Below, piece by piece: positions 25,577-35,585 of a stretch of DNA of 64,000 nucleotides. The DNA is taken from contig JAMPIW010000007.1 in assembly GCA_040183005.1 (NCBI GenBank), positions 682,001-746,000 on the forward strand, given 5' to 3'. Both the position numbers and the translations under genes were made by a program. The notes beneath the pieces were generated by a model. It made no database searches, was not told where the DNA came from, and saw nothing but the letters and a program-made list of their open reading frames with translations. Within the stretch, counting starts at the first letter, position 1. Each line of letters starts with the position of its first letter. This stretch comes from Gammaproteobacteria bacterium (GTDB lineage: Bacteria > Pseudomonadota > Gammaproteobacteria > Ga0077554 > Ga007554).

Positions 25577-26398
25577 ATGGCTCGCGCACTGATCAGGCTG
25601 GGTGATTCAACCTCACACGGCGGCACCGTCATTGAAGCATCAGGGATGTCAGGCAGCGGCAATATGGGTATTTCCCGTGTCGGTGATAAAGTCACATGCC
25701 CCATCCCAGGACACGGCACGAATCCGATCGTTAGCGGCGATCCGACGTTTATCGTGGATGGGCAGCCTGTTGCACGCGAAGGCGATCAAACTGCCTGTGG
25801 CGCCACGCTTATGCCCAGCCAGTTTGTCACAACGGCGTCGAATGAGTCGGCTCAGGCGGTGGCTGCACGCCCAGCCGGCCGAGCTTTCAACGCATCGGCG
25901 GCGGGGGCATCAGCAGTGATTCCGGCGGTACTCGCTGCCGCGACGACGCCACCCAGCCTGCCCCAATGGAGCGGTGACAGCGCTCAGTGGTCGCAGGATA
26001 AGAAACTGCAAAGCATGAACCCGACGTTGCGGCCCAAGGTTCAGGCCGTACTGGCGGCTCTGACACAACGCGGCTTTCAACCGAAGATAGTCTATGGCTG
26101 GCGATCCGTTGCCGTCCAATTGCAGCTATTCCAGCAGGGTAACAGCAAAGTGAAGTTCAGCTTTCACAACGCCCAAAAGCCCGACGGAACGCCGAATGCC
26201 TATGCCGCAGACATTATCGACAGCCGCTACGCCTGGACCCCGCAGGCAGAAACTTCCGGTTTCTGGAAAGCCCTCGGCGAAGAAGCCAAGAAACAGGACC
26301 TTTATTGGGGCGGCGACTGGTCGAAGCCTGATTGGGCACATGTCCAGTTGGCCGCAAACTCCGAGTTGGCGCGAGTGAAAACTGAGAGCGGTTTGTGA
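25577..26398 (+). CDS. PAAR-domain type VI effector with C-terminal M15-like peptidoglycan peptidase
   Basis: A 273-residue protein. Residues 1-85 are a PAAR domain (LGDSTSHGGTV, GHGTNPIVSGDPTFIVDG, REGDQTACG), the sharp tip that caps VgrG. An Ala-rich linker follows to about 130. The rest resembles M15 carboxypeptidases: YGWRSVAVQLQLFQQGNSKV, then His near 196 in FSFHN, Asp near 212 in AADIID, and His near 255 in WAHVQL, which together would bind zinc. It should be delivered into the periplasm of rival cells to cut peptidoglycan. ACAGGAAAATAAA precedes the ATG. The next gene overlaps its stop, the usual place for immunity. Confidence 0.88.
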   Translation: MARALIRLGDSTSHGGTVIEASGMSGSGNMGISRVGDKVTCPIPGHGTNPIVSGDPTFIVDGQPVAREGDQTACGATLMPSQFVTTASNESAQAVAARPAGRAFNASAAGASAVIPAVLAAATTPPSLPQWSGDSAQWSQDKKLQSMNPTLRPKVQAVLAALTQRGFQPKIVYGWRSVAVQLQLFQQGNSKVKFSFHNAQKPDGTPNAYAADIIDSRYAWTPQAETSGFWKALGEEAKKQDLYWGGDWSKPDWAHVQLAANSELARVKTESGL

Positions 26399-27174
26399 GA
26401 CGAGCTCTGCTTGCAGCGGTACTGATTTTCGGCGTCGTGCTGCCAGCCCAGGCGGAACGCCTCTGGCTGGTCATAGGCGCTAGCGACGGTTCGCCAGCAG
26501 GAATAGCCCAGAAGAGCAAGGTACTCACTCCGCTTTCCGCCAAGGGATTTGTTGTCCAGACCAACGACTGCGGCGACAAGAGGAACATTTTCGCCTGGGT
26601 CGCCGAGGCTGCAAGCTCGGCCGAGGCAGCGCAATCCGGGTTGTCGCGCTTGCGCGAGAAGATCAAGGACGCCTATGTGAAACGCTGTGACGTGAAGCCG
26701 CGAACATTGCTGGCGTTTCGCGTCTCCGCCGTCGATGCGTCAATCTCCGACGTGCCACAAGGTGCAGTGAATTGGCAGGATGAGGATCGGATCTCATCTA
26801 TCCAACCACTTTCCGATGGCCGCGCCATTGTCATTGTCCGCCACTACGTCGATGAAGATGATCCGTTCGAAGGCAGGCGTGCGCGCGTGGTGGTAGTCGA
26901 CACGGCTGGCAAGCGCCTGACACTGGAAGAGGACTGCGGCTTTCCAGGTCCCGTCGCTTTGCAACAGGGGAAAATCGCATTCGACTGCGTGCGGGAGATA
27001 GCAGCCGACCTTTCGCTGCACAGTGTCGTAGTCTTCAGAACGACAGGGGAAAAACTCGCGGAGATCAAGCATTGCCGCAAACCACGGTGGTCACGCGAGC
27101 GGACTATCGCTTGCGATGCAGAGACGGTTGGACCAGATGGTCGGCTGAAGCTGCTCCAGAAGCAGACTAACTAG
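26395..27174 (+). CDS. secreted periplasmic protein, candidate immunity protein for the PAAR-M15 effector
   Basis: A 259-residue protein. The GTG start at 26395 overlaps the effector's TGA. Signal peptide RRALLAAVLIFGVVLPAQA directs it to the periplasm, where an M15 effector would act. The mature part contains several Cys (NDCGDK, KRCDVKP, EEDCGFPG, FDCVREI, KHCRKP, IACDAE), so disulfides are likely. No catalytic motif and no known domain are recognised. Overlapping translation, export to the target compartment and absence of its own enzyme motif are the arguments for immunity. It could instead be an effector accessory protein. Confidence 0.6.
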   Translation: MRRALLAAVLIFGVVLPAQAERLWLVIGASDGSPAGIAQKSKVLTPLSAKGFVVQTNDCGDKRNIFAWVAEAASSAEAAQSGLSRLREKIKDAYVKRCDVKPRTLLAFRVSAVDASISDVPQGAVNWQDEDRISSIQPLSDGRAIVIVRHYVDEDDPFEGRRARVVVVDTAGKRLTLEEDCGFPGPVALQQGKIAFDCVREIAADLSLHSVVVFRTTGEKLAEIKHCRKPRWSRERTIACDAETVGPDGRLKLLQKQTN

Positions 27175-27341
27175 TGTAAATCATATGAAACCCAGTATCG
27201 CGGTGTCAGGTCGCACAATGCAACACACTTTTGGAAATAAACGACATAGCATCATATGCAGACACTACCATGCCAAAGTGAAACTCCGGTGCTGACTGTC
27301 AAGAGAAACACGCGAATTTCAACTTTGGAGCGCAGGCTATA

Positions 27342-28799
27342 ATGCGACCGTGGATAAGCCGCACCTTGCTGGTTTTTGGTGTTTTTATCACCGTTTGGTT
27401 TGCCATGATATTGTATTGGCGTGCCAGCAATCAGATGCCTACCCCCTCGGATGTAGTGCTTTATCTCCTTGCCATTCCGGCAGCGTTGCTGGCGGCGCTC
27501 TGGCTCATTCTCAAAGGCGTAGCGGTATTTTCCGCCAAGTCAGATGACCATACAGCAGCGTCACAAATAAAACCAGATGCCGAAGCTCTCGCTCAAGCAC
27601 AGACTGCCCAGCAGGAACGCGCCTTGACGCTTATCATTCTTGCCAGCGCACTCAGGGCGGCGCATGGCCAGTCCGCAGATGAGTTGACCAGCGCCTTGGC
27701 ATCTAAAAAAGCAAAGCTTGGACTCGACAGTGAATTAAAAAATGGCGACGGCTATCCCATTTTGAGTGGCCGGATTGAAAGCGTGGATGAGGATGCCCAA
27801 CGCAAAGCAATCTCAGCATGGCTGGCCACGCGCAACATGCAAGAAATAATCTGGACCAGCGAGCAGTTGCGCGCGCAGGCACTGGGCAGCGAGGTTGTGA
27901 TCGAGCTGGCACAACAGGCAATTACGCATCCGCAGCTTGAAAGTTACATGGCGACGCCGCCATCCAAACGCAGCACGATGGTTTTGCCGACGCTGCAGTT
28001 GCGCGCCCTGCTGCCGACGCACTGGGAGGCGGAAAAACGTAAGATCACGGCAGAATGGTTCATTCACTTGATTGAACAGCAAGGCTGGCCTTCGGAGAAA
28101 ATCGCGCTTAAACCTGAATTGCCAAACGATCACATGGCGCCGATAAGCATGGTGGATCGTTTATCCGTAGATAGCTATCGTCAGTCATTGCCCTGCTTTG
28201 GCATGGTATTGGCGTGTGAGTCGCATATTGGGGAGCTAACCGTGAGCGACTGGGAAAATACCGGGCGATTATTCACGGGGGCAAGCAATCATGGGCAGAT
28301 ACCTGGCGAGGGGGCTGCTGGTTTGCTGTTGGCTGATGCGCAACAAGCAACCCTGATAAATCCGAAGTCCGCAGCGAAAACTAATCGGATTGCGCAAAAC
28401 CGGCGTGAAAAGTCAGCGGATGATAGAGGCCGCTCCAGTGCTGAAACATTGACCGCGTTAACCAAAGATGCATTTCTTGTCGCCGCCATCAACCCTGAAA
28501 AAATAACCCTTGTGACTGCCGATACAGACCTACGTACAAGCAGGGTTGCCGAGCTAATGAAAATGGGAGTCGCCACGTTCCCAGATTTGGATCTCAGCAC
28601 GCAATGTTTCAAAATTGCCGCCAGCTGTGGCTCGGCAGGGGCTGTATCAAGCTTAACGGCGCTGGCGCTGGCGCATCATGAAGCGGCAGAAAATTCAAAC
28701 TTTGCATTATGCGTTAACAATCAAGATGGTTTCGCGCGGGCTGCAGTTATTGTCAGCCCCTGGATACCCGAAACCACTTCGTTACAAACTGCCACATAA
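27342..28799 (+). CDS. type VI-associated membrane protein with thiolase/ketosynthase-like sequence features
   Basis: A 485-residue protein with two N-terminal membrane helices (about 5-25 and 38-60, DVVLYLLAIPAALLAALWLI). A large cytosolic part follows. Near the end, FKIAASCGSAGAVSSLTALALAHHEA resembles the C-terminal glycine-rich turn of ketosynthases, but no catalytic Cys-His-His set can be assigned. It lies 24 bp before tssM and after the effector pair, so it is probably an accessory of the secretion membrane complex. I do not recognise a named Tss/Tag family. Confidence 0.6.
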   Translation: MRPWISRTLLVFGVFITVWFAMILYWRASNQMPTPSDVVLYLLAIPAALLAALWLILKGVAVFSAKSDDHTAASQIKPDAEALAQAQTAQQERALTLIILASALRAAHGQSADELTSALASKKAKLGLDSELKNGDGYPILSGRIESVDEDAQRKAISAWLATRNMQEIIWTSEQLRAQALGSEVVIELAQQAITHPQLESYMATPPSKRSTMVLPTLQLRALLPTHWEAEKRKITAEWFIHLIEQQGWPSEKIALKPELPNDHMAPISMVDRLSVDSYRQSLPCFGMVLACESHIGELTVSDWENTGRLFTGASNHGQIPGEGAAGLLLADAQQATLINPKSAAKTNRIAQNRREKSADDRGRSSAETLTALTKDAFLVAAINPEKITLVTADTDLRTSRVAELMKMGVATFPDLDLSTQCFKIAASCGSAGAVSSLTALALAHHEAAENSNFALCVNNQDGFARAAVIVSPWIPETTSLQTAT

Positions 28800-28823
28800 A
28801 CACAACCTAAGCAGCCATACACC

Positions 28824-31800
28824 ATGCAACGAATTTTACAGATTCTAACCAAGAATCGTATTTTTGCCGTAATCGGCTTTTTAGCACTCGCTGCCTTTTT
28901 ATTGTTGGGAGCGAGCATCTTGCAGATCTCGGTAGTGTGGGTGGGTGTTGCGCTTGGCGTTGCCATACTCGCCTGGGCAACAGCAAGATGGATCCGAAGA
29001 TCACGCGCGAAAAAATCGTCACAACAATTAGGCGACATGTTGGAACAGCAAGCCAATAAACCTTCCACCAAAGCTGATGCACTTAAGCGCGATGAAGTGG
29101 AAACCATTCGCACACGCATGCTAGAGGCGATTTCAACGCTCAAATCATCGAAATTGGGGTTACTCTCAGGATCAGCCGCTTTATACGAATTGCCATGGTA
29201 CATGGTCATTGGCAATCCAGCAGCCGGCAAGAGCACGGCCATTGTCAATTCGGGATTGAAATTCCCTTTTGCCGACAGCAACGGAAAGATCATTCACGGC
29301 ATCGGCGGTACGCGAAATTGTGATTGGTTCTTTACAACAGACGGTATCTTGCTAGATACAGCAGGCCGCTACTCAGTGCACGAGGAAGATCGTGAAGAGT
29401 GGTTTGGCTTTTTGGCGTTATTAAAAAAATATCGCAAGAAAGCGCCCATTAACGGCATCATTATTGCCGTCAGCATCACTGAACTCACAGGAAACAGGCC
29501 TGAGTTTGGCATCAATCTGGCCAAGAACCTTCGTCAACGCGTTCAGGAACTCACCGAACGGCTGGAAGTATTTGCGCCGGTCTACGTCTTGTTCACAAAA
29601 GCTGATTTAATAAATGGTTTCAATGAGTTTTTTCTTGATACTGAGCGTGAGGAACAAGACCGCGTGTGGGGTGCAACGCTGCCCTACAATCTCAACAATA
29701 CTAACCAGGATGTGCTGGCGTTTTTCGACGACCGTTTCGATGAGCTATATGACGGCCTGAAAGAAATGAGCTTGGCCAGTATGGCCTTGAATCGTGGTGA
29801 TCGGATGCCTCCTGGCGTCTTTACTTTTCCGTTGGAATTTTCTTCAATCAAAGGTCCGCTGCGCGCATTTGTCGCCACGCTCTTCGAGGAAAATCCATTC
29901 CAGTTCAAACCCGTCTTTCGCGGCTTCTATTTTACCAGCGCCCTGCAAGAAGGCTCTTCCGTGAGCACTTCGTCGGAGCGCGTCGCCGAACGCTTTAATC
30001 TGACATATCAACCACAGGAGCAATCCGAAGGCTCGTTTAAACACGGCTTCTTCTTGTTAAATTTGTTTCGGAAAGTCATTTTTGCTGATAAAGAACTGGT
30101 CTCTCAATATGCAAGCCGCAATAAGACCCGGCTGCGTTACGCCATGTTTTTCGCGGCCACCGCCTTGGTTGGCTTGTCTCTGGGCGGATGGAGCTGGTCA
30201 TACATGGGCAATAAGCAATTGGCGGAAAATGTCCAAGCTGACTTGGAAATGGCGACAAAACTGCAAGACAAGCAGTATGATTTGCAATCTCGCTTTGAAG
30301 CACTTGAAATCCTGCAGGATCGCATTGAACAGCTCGAAAAATATCGTGAAAGTCGACCCATATCCCTGGGATTGGGGCTCTATCAAGGCGAGCTCCTCGA
30401 GCGTAAGTTAAGAGAGGAATATTTTTCTGGTATAAGGGAGGTCATGCTCAAGCCAGTGACGGCTAATCTTGAATCTTTCTTATCCGAGATGAATGCGGGT
30501 GCTGACAAGCTGATGCCCTCGTCACGTCCTCCACAGCTTGCGGGTTCAAGCATTGCAACCTCTACGACGACGGCCAGCATCAGTGGCGCGGCACAACCAT
30601 ACGAAGATGCATCGCCCACAAACGCAGAGGATGGTTACAATGCACTAAAAACTTATCTGATGCTGGGTGATAGAACGCGCGCGGAACCGAGTCACCTCAA
30701 TGATCAGTTGACCCGTTTTTGGCGTGGCTGGCTGGAGAGCAACCGTGGCGCAATGCCACGTGAACAAATGATTCGGAGCGCCGAGCGTCTGATTTCATAT
30801 TCCCTCTCACAAATCAATGATCCCTCATGGCCACTGATTGAAAACAACTTATCATTGGTGGATCAATCGCGCGACAATTTACGTAGTGTCGTGCGTGGCA
30901 TGCCCGCGCGTGACCGTGTCTATGCTGACGTAAAAGCACGCGCATCAACGCGCTTCCCCGCCATGACCGTGGCGCGCATTGTCGGCGACGAGGACAAAGA
31001 ACTTATAGTCGGCAGCTATGCCATCCCTGGTACATTCACGCGTGACGCTTGGGAAAAGTTCATTGAAGATGCCTTCAAGGAAGCTTCGAACAAGGCGCTG
31101 CAAAGCGCTGATTGGGTACTCAAAACAGCCTCGAATGACGATTTGACGCTGGAGGGTAGTCCTGAGCAAATACAAAAAGCGCTGGTCAATCAGTACAAAA
31201 CGGAATACGCCAGCGAATGGAAAAAATTCATACAGGGTGTGTCCATTACAGACTTGAACGGTTTTGAGGGTGCAGTAACAGCGATGAATCGCTTGGGTGA
31301 CCCGCAGACTTCACCTATCAATAAACTGGTTGTCACAACATATCAAGAGACCTCCTGGGATAATCCCTCACTGGTCAACGAAGGCTTGCAACGCGCGCAG
31401 AGCGGCATCATAGGCTGGTTCAAGGAAACCATTCTTCGCCAGTCACCTTCGCAACTCAACGTCAATGTGAATGTGAACGCGGCCAAGGCGGGAATCCCCA
31501 TGGGCCCAATCGGAAAGGAATTTGGGGGCATTGCCAAGCTTGTGGTGACCAGGGATAAAGGCACGACATTGTTGCAGGGCTATTTGGGGACTTTATCCAA
31601 ATTACGCAGCCGGTTTAATCAACTAAAAAATCAAGGTGACACAGGTCCGGGTGCTAAACAGCTCATGCAACAGACGCTGGAAGGCAGTGGCTCCGAACTG
31701 GCTGATGCACTCAAGTACGTCGATGAGCAAATGCTCATGGGCATGACCGACACTCAAAAACAGGCAATCCGGCCAATTTTGGTCAGGCCGTTAGTGCAGT

Positions 31801-32633
31801 CATTTGCGGTCATTATCAAGCCGGCCGAATCCGAGATGAACAAAACCTGGCAGGCTCAAGTTTATGAACCATACCAAAAGACCTTGGCGGGCAAATATCC
31901 ATTCGATCCAGACTCCAGAATCGAAGCAAATGCCGCTGAAATTGGCAAGATATTTGGCGCTGAAGGTGCGATTGCCAAGTTTGTCAACACTTCGATGGGG
32001 CCACTGGTTGTCAGGCGCGGTGATGTGCTTGAGCCGAAAACCTGGGCCAACATGGGCATCACCTTGTCGCCTGTGGTAGTGTCTGAGTTTCCCGGTTGGG
32101 TCGCACCGTTAAGTGAAGGTGGTGCTGTGGCCTCTTCTCCGAGTGCCGCCGAGGCGCAAACGGTTTTCCAGATGCGACTTTTGCCTGCACCTGGCACATT
32201 GGAATATACCGTCGAAATTGATGGTCAACATCTTCGCTATCGTAACACCCAATCAGAATGGTCAAGCCTCGTTTGGCCTAACCCCCAAGGCGTGCCAGGC
32301 GCCCGGATTACAGCCGTAACCTTCAACGGGCAGACAGTTGAGGTGGTCAATCACCCTGGGCGTTTTGGATTGGAGCGCATGATTAACGCCGCCACACGCA
32401 AGCGCAAAGACGGCGGCGTGTTTGAACTCACTTGGGCCACTGGAAACGTTGCGGTATCTGTGGATTTGAAAATTATCAGCAGCCCCCAAGTCACCGGCGC
32501 AGCCAGTGGCTCCAGCACACCACAAAAAACAGGATTCCGCGACATGAAACTACCCGCAACCATCGTGGGCGGCCCAGACCAGCCTAATACAGCGCAATCT
32601 TCCGCGCCACAATCCGTGGGGGCTTCACAATGA
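28824..32633 (+). CDS. tssM: TssM (IcmF), type VI secretion inner-membrane complex protein
   Basis: 1,269 residues. Two N-terminal helices (about 12-32 and 35-52) are followed by a cytosolic NTPase-like domain with Walker A GNPAAGKS at 129-137 and the LLDTAGRYS switch. A third helix is near 440-458 (YAMFFAATALVGLSLGGW). The long periplasmic part carries the IcmF-related and DUF1215-like C-terminal domains (GVFELTWATGNVAVSVDLKI near the end). It spans the envelope and links TssJ to TssL. The stop overlaps tagF (ATGA). It is full length and intact, so the system is probably not decaying. Confidence 0.95.
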   Translation: MQRILQILTKNRIFAVIGFLALAAFLLLGASILQISVVWVGVALGVAILAWATARWIRRSRAKKSSQQLGDMLEQQANKPSTKADALKRDEVETIRTRMLEAISTLKSSKLGLLSGSAALYELPWYMVIGNPAAGKSTAIVNSGLKFPFADSNGKIIHGIGGTRNCDWFFTTDGILLDTAGRYSVHEEDREEWFGFLALLKKYRKKAPINGIIIAVSITELTGNRPEFGINLAKNLRQRVQELTERLEVFAPVYVLFTKADLINGFNEFFLDTEREEQDRVWGATLPYNLNNTNQDVLAFFDDRFDELYDGLKEMSLASMALNRGDRMPPGVFTFPLEFSSIKGPLRAFVATLFEENPFQFKPVFRGFYFTSALQEGSSVSTSSERVAERFNLTYQPQEQSEGSFKHGFFLLNLFRKVIFADKELVSQYASRNKTRLRYAMFFAATALVGLSLGGWSWSYMGNKQLAENVQADLEMATKLQDKQYDLQSRFEALEILQDRIEQLEKYRESRPISLGLGLYQGELLERKLREEYFSGIREVMLKPVTANLESFLSEMNAGADKLMPSSRPPQLAGSSIATSTTTASISGAAQPYEDASPTNAEDGYNALKTYLMLGDRTRAEPSHLNDQLTRFWRGWLESNRGAMPREQMIRSAERLISYSLSQINDPSWPLIENNLSLVDQSRDNLRSVVRGMPARDRVYADVKARASTRFPAMTVARIVGDEDKELIVGSYAIPGTFTRDAWEKFIEDAFKEASNKALQSADWVLKTASNDDLTLEGSPEQIQKALVNQYKTEYASEWKKFIQGVSITDLNGFEGAVTAMNRLGDPQTSPINKLVVTTYQETSWDNPSLVNEGLQRAQSGIIGWFKETILRQSPSQLNVNVNVNAAKAGIPMGPIGKEFGGIAKLVVTRDKGTTLLQGYLGTLSKLRSRFNQLKNQGDTGPGAKQLMQQTLEGSGSELADALKYVDEQMLMGMTDTQKQAIRPILVRPLVQSFAVIIKPAESEMNKTWQAQVYEPYQKTLAGKYPFDPDSRIEANAAEIGKIFGAEGAIAKFVNTSMGPLVVRRGDVLEPKTWANMGITLSPVVVSEFPGWVAPLSEGGAVASSPSAAEAQTVFQMRLLPAPGTLEYTVEIDGQHLRYRNTQSEWSSLVWPNPQGVPGARITAVTFNGQTVEVVNHPGRFGLERMINAATRKRKDGGVFELTWATGNVAVSVDLKIISSPQVTGAASGSSTPQKTGFRDMKLPATIVGGPDQPNTAQSSAPQSVGASQ

Positions 32634-33616
32634 AAGTTGCGACGACGCAAGCCGAAATTGGCTATTTTGGAAAAATACCGACTAGGGGCGATTTCATTAA
32701 GGCAACGGATAATATGCCTTTAGTCACAGTGCTTGATGATTGGCTGGCCCAGGCGATGACTCTTCTTTCTGCTGATCTGCGTTGGAAAATCACTTATGAC
32801 GCAGTACAGCCAATGCACTTCGCATTCATAGGGCCGCGCAGAAAGCGTGCCATTGCCGGCCATCTCATTGCCAGCTATGATCATGCCCACCGGCGCTTTC
32901 CATTTCTCACGATGAGCACAATGGAAATTGAAGACCCTTCCGATTTTGTTGCCCGCAGCCCGATGGTGTTATCGCGCTTGTGGAACCGTCTCGAAACGCA
33001 GACAGTTGGCGTGATATCGGCCTCTGACCCTGCCGCCCAGCTCCAAGCCCTTTCCTCTACGGCCATTGATATAAAGCTAGGTGCTTTAGCATACGATGCA
33101 GTTTTCACTGATTTCCTGGACATTCAAACAATCGGGGCTCTCGATCTAATGCTTGCCCAAGCAGGCTTTAAAGGAACGTCACGTCAAACACTGCTTGCAC
33201 TTGGTTTTTTATTGCAGCCCGTGATGGCAAGCGGTTCATCACGCCTGGAAAAGAGCCTAATCTTGCCATTGCCCTACGATCCCATGTATCGATACCTGGT
33301 AGCTTCTTTCTGGATGAATGTGATCACGCCATTTTTACTCAGGGCGGATTTCGAGCTGGCACTTTTTTTTACTAATACCCATGAAAGCCCCACGATGGTT
33401 GTTGGGTTCAGCGGTGCGTCCTCGCGCACGCTTCATGCAATTATGGATCCGCAAACCGGTCTGGAACACCACATTGCATTCGAAGATGCGCAATGGGTAG
33501 AAGAACAGGTTGAGGCTGATTACGGAATGAAAAAACTATCCAGTTATCTTGTTCAGCCTAATCTTTCCTTGAAATCAGCGCTCGAGTCGTTTCACGCAGC
33601 CTTTATTGGAGGTTAG
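32630..33616 (+). CDS. tagF: TagF-like type VI secretion accessory protein (DUF2094)
   Basis: 328 residues. The start IGYFGKIPTRGDFIK...LDDWLAQAM is the hallmark of TagF. In other bacteria TagF holds the system inactive until a threonine kinase/phosphatase pathway or a partner relieves it. The ATG overlaps the tssM stop. The C-terminal part lacks the PppA-like phosphatase fused in some homologues. No ppkA, pppA or fha gene is in the window, so the regulatory partners must lie elsewhere or be absent. Confidence 0.9.
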   Translation: MKVATTQAEIGYFGKIPTRGDFIKATDNMPLVTVLDDWLAQAMTLLSADLRWKITYDAVQPMHFAFIGPRRKRAIAGHLIASYDHAHRRFPFLTMSTMEIEDPSDFVARSPMVLSRLWNRLETQTVGVISASDPAAQLQALSSTAIDIKLGALAYDAVFTDFLDIQTIGALDLMLAQAGFKGTSRQTLLALGFLLQPVMASGSSRLEKSLILPLPYDPMYRYLVASFWMNVITPFLLRADFELALFFTNTHESPTMVVGFSGASSRTLHAIMDPQTGLEHHIAFEDAQWVEEQVEADYGMKKLSSYLVQPNLSLKSALESFHAAFIGG

Positions 33617-33620
33617 TATC

Positions 33621-34397
33621 ATGCGTTGGATCTGGTTAGTCTTGTCCATCGTCTCCACTCAGGGTTGGGCGCAAAACTTCGCACCCCCACTTGAGACCCC
33701 GAAACCTGGGCAAGTATTGGTGACCGGAACCGTCCCGGACGAAACAAGCAAAGCAGGTGTGCTCGCTCGCCTACGTGAGTTATATGGCGCTGAGAAGGTG
33801 GTCGATCAAATTTCCGTCGGGTCGGTTGTTATGCCAGCGAATTGGGACACCTATGTAAAAAAGCTGATTAATCCCAATCTGAAATTGATTAGCCGTGGGC
33901 AATTGAAGATTGATGGCAATATAATCAATGTGCGAGGTGAAGTCGCTAACGAAGCGCAACGTCAGCAAATCACCAGTGACATGGCCACCATGTTAAACCC
34001 AACCTACACCATTAAAAATAGCCTGCATGTTTCTGCGGCTGAGCAAAACATACTGGATACGACTTTAGCCAACCGTATTATTGAATTTGATATCGGCAAA
34101 GCAACGCTGACACCCGCAGGCAAGACTATTCTTGACGAGATGGTCGGCCCATTGCGTAAGCTTAATGGCAAGAAAGTGGACATCATTGGACATACCGATA
34201 ACCAGGGCCTGCGCGCAAGTAATTTATCTCTCAGCCTGGCCCGTGCTGACGCGGTGAAAGCCTTTCTTGCGACGAAGGGCATCAACGTAGACATGGTCAC
34301 GACCTCTGGGCAAGGGCCTGATAGGCCCGTCGCCAGTAACGATACGCCGGATGGCCGTACTCGAAATCGGCGTATAGAGTTTAGGATTGCGCAGTAG
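33621..34397 (+). CDS. OmpA-family peptidoglycan-binding protein of the type VI locus (TagL-like)
   Basis: 258 residues from the ATG at 33621, chosen because GGAGG lies eight bases before it. Signal peptide MRWIWLVLSIVSTQGWA. A BON-like or TssL-like middle part (GQLKIDGNIINVRGEVANE) precedes a C-terminal OmpA domain: IEFDIGKATLTPAGKTILDEM, IIGHTDNQGLRASNLSLSLARADAVKAFL and NRRIEF, which contacts diaminopimelate. It probably anchors the secretion membrane complex to the cell wall. It follows tagF by 4 bp and ends the plus-strand run. Confidence 0.85.
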   Translation: MRWIWLVLSIVSTQGWAQNFAPPLETPKPGQVLVTGTVPDETSKAGVLARLRELYGAEKVVDQISVGSVVMPANWDTYVKKLINPNLKLISRGQLKIDGNIINVRGEVANEAQRQQITSDMATMLNPTYTIKNSLHVSAAEQNILDTTLANRIIEFDIGKATLTPAGKTILDEMVGPLRKLNGKKVDIIGHTDNQGLRASNLSLSLARADAVKAFLATKGINVDMVTTSGQGPDRPVASNDTPDGRTRNRRIEFRIAQ

Positions 34398-34523
34398 CTG
34401 TTAAAGGCGCTTGTTTTGTCGTTGGGATGGCAAGGCGTATCATAAAAATTACCGGCGGGTGCGCAAAAAGAGGGGGCATTTAGATTCTATTGACAGATAT
34501 ATCGCAACTCAGAAGCCCCCAGT

Positions 34524-35585
34524 CTACTTCTCTGACGACGAAGGGGTCTGAAGTCCCAGAAGTTCTTCTACATGAGCGAGAGAAGTTGGATCTTTTATCA
34601 CGGTATTCAACCAAGAGTGCAGGGACATATCTCCCCAGGCAGCGGCCTTGTCTGCCAAATAAGCAACAGGGCTATGGGGTTCGGTACGGCGAAAGAAATC
34701 AGCGACGATGCGCAGCTGCTCCAACGCTTGCGCACGTGTTTGAATTGTTCCAGTCACCGGTGTAGAGGATGGGAGATTGTTGTTGTCTTCGGCATTTTGT
34801 GTTGAATCATTTGTCGATAGGGCTTGCTTGTGGACGCCGGCGTCCTGCGCAAAGCGCGATAAGGTGCGAATAACGCCGTCCAGCGATTCCTTGGCCGCAG
34901 AAAACCCCGGGCCATCTATTCCAAGGCGCTCGTCAACCGACTTTTCCAGTTGGTTCAACGCCCGTTGGCAATGCTGCGAATCAGCCAAGAGCTTTTCAAA
35001 AAATGCTCGAGAACTTTTACGGCGCGCCGCATCCAGTTCCCCCAATTTCGGGGCAACTTCCGGCCTGCCATGCTCTGCAGCGGCTTTTTCTGCGCTTGTT
35101 GAGCGCGTCCGTGCGGTATCAAAATCATTGGTGGAAAACGCCGTGCCCTTTCCTTCTGTGATCGGTATTTCGCGTACCAACCGGGCGGAGCGCGATAGCA
35201 ACCAATTTAAATTACCTATCCTCTGTTCCTGCCCCTCCTCGTCGGGCAAGGGATAGAGCCCATCCCAGAACTGATCACACAACCCAGCGAGTAATAAATA
35301 GCCATCACCTAACCCGGCGAAATGGTTAATTTTTGCATTGGCCTCAGTCAGCCAGACCGCCAAACGTAAATCTTTGCTCTTTGACCCAATCAATTTGGCG
35401 CAACGCTCAACGACAAAGCCCCAGTCGGCCTCTTTCAGCTCGGTCTCCCACTCTCCTTGATCCAAGGTAGAGTCGTCGAACCGGCGGGCCTCTGCAATGG
35501 CATCAAGATCACTTGAGAAAGATAAATCCTCACCACAAGGCTGAACACTATTTATTGGGTTGAGTAGTTGCTTCACCACGAACAT
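34524..35585 (-). CDS. tssA: TssA-like type VI secretion protein (ImpA N-terminal domain)
   Basis: 353 residues from MFVVKQLLNPINSVQPCGEDL, the ImpA_N signature (PCGEDLSFSSDLDAI...EADWGFV) that recurs in TssA proteins, which start and cap sheath growth. DQFWDGLYPLPDEEG and GNLNWLL are also typical. The C-terminal part (RAQALEQLRIVADFFRRTEPHSPVAYLADKAAAWG) matches short TssA forms with the conserved VasJ-like tail. It converges with the OmpA-like gene across 127 bp. The palindromic GATTATAATC at 35646-35655 could supply a -10 element. Confidence 0.9.
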   Translation of the reverse strand: MFVVKQLLNPINSVQPCGEDLSFSSDLDAIAEARRFDDSTLDQGEWETELKEADWGFVVERCAKLIGSKSKDLRLAVWLTEANAKINHFAGLGDGYLLLAGLCDQFWDGLYPLPDEEGQEQRIGNLNWLLSRSARLVREIPITEGKGTAFSTNDFDTARTRSTSAEKAAAEHGRPEVAPKLGELDAARRKSSRAFFEKLLADSQHCQRALNQLEKSVDERLGIDGPGFSAAKESLDGVIRTLSRFAQDAGVHKQALSTNDSTQNAEDNNNLPSSTPVTGTIQTRAQALEQLRIVADFFRRTEPHSPVAYLADKAAAWGDMSLHSWLNTVIKDPTSLAHVEELLGLQTPSSSEK

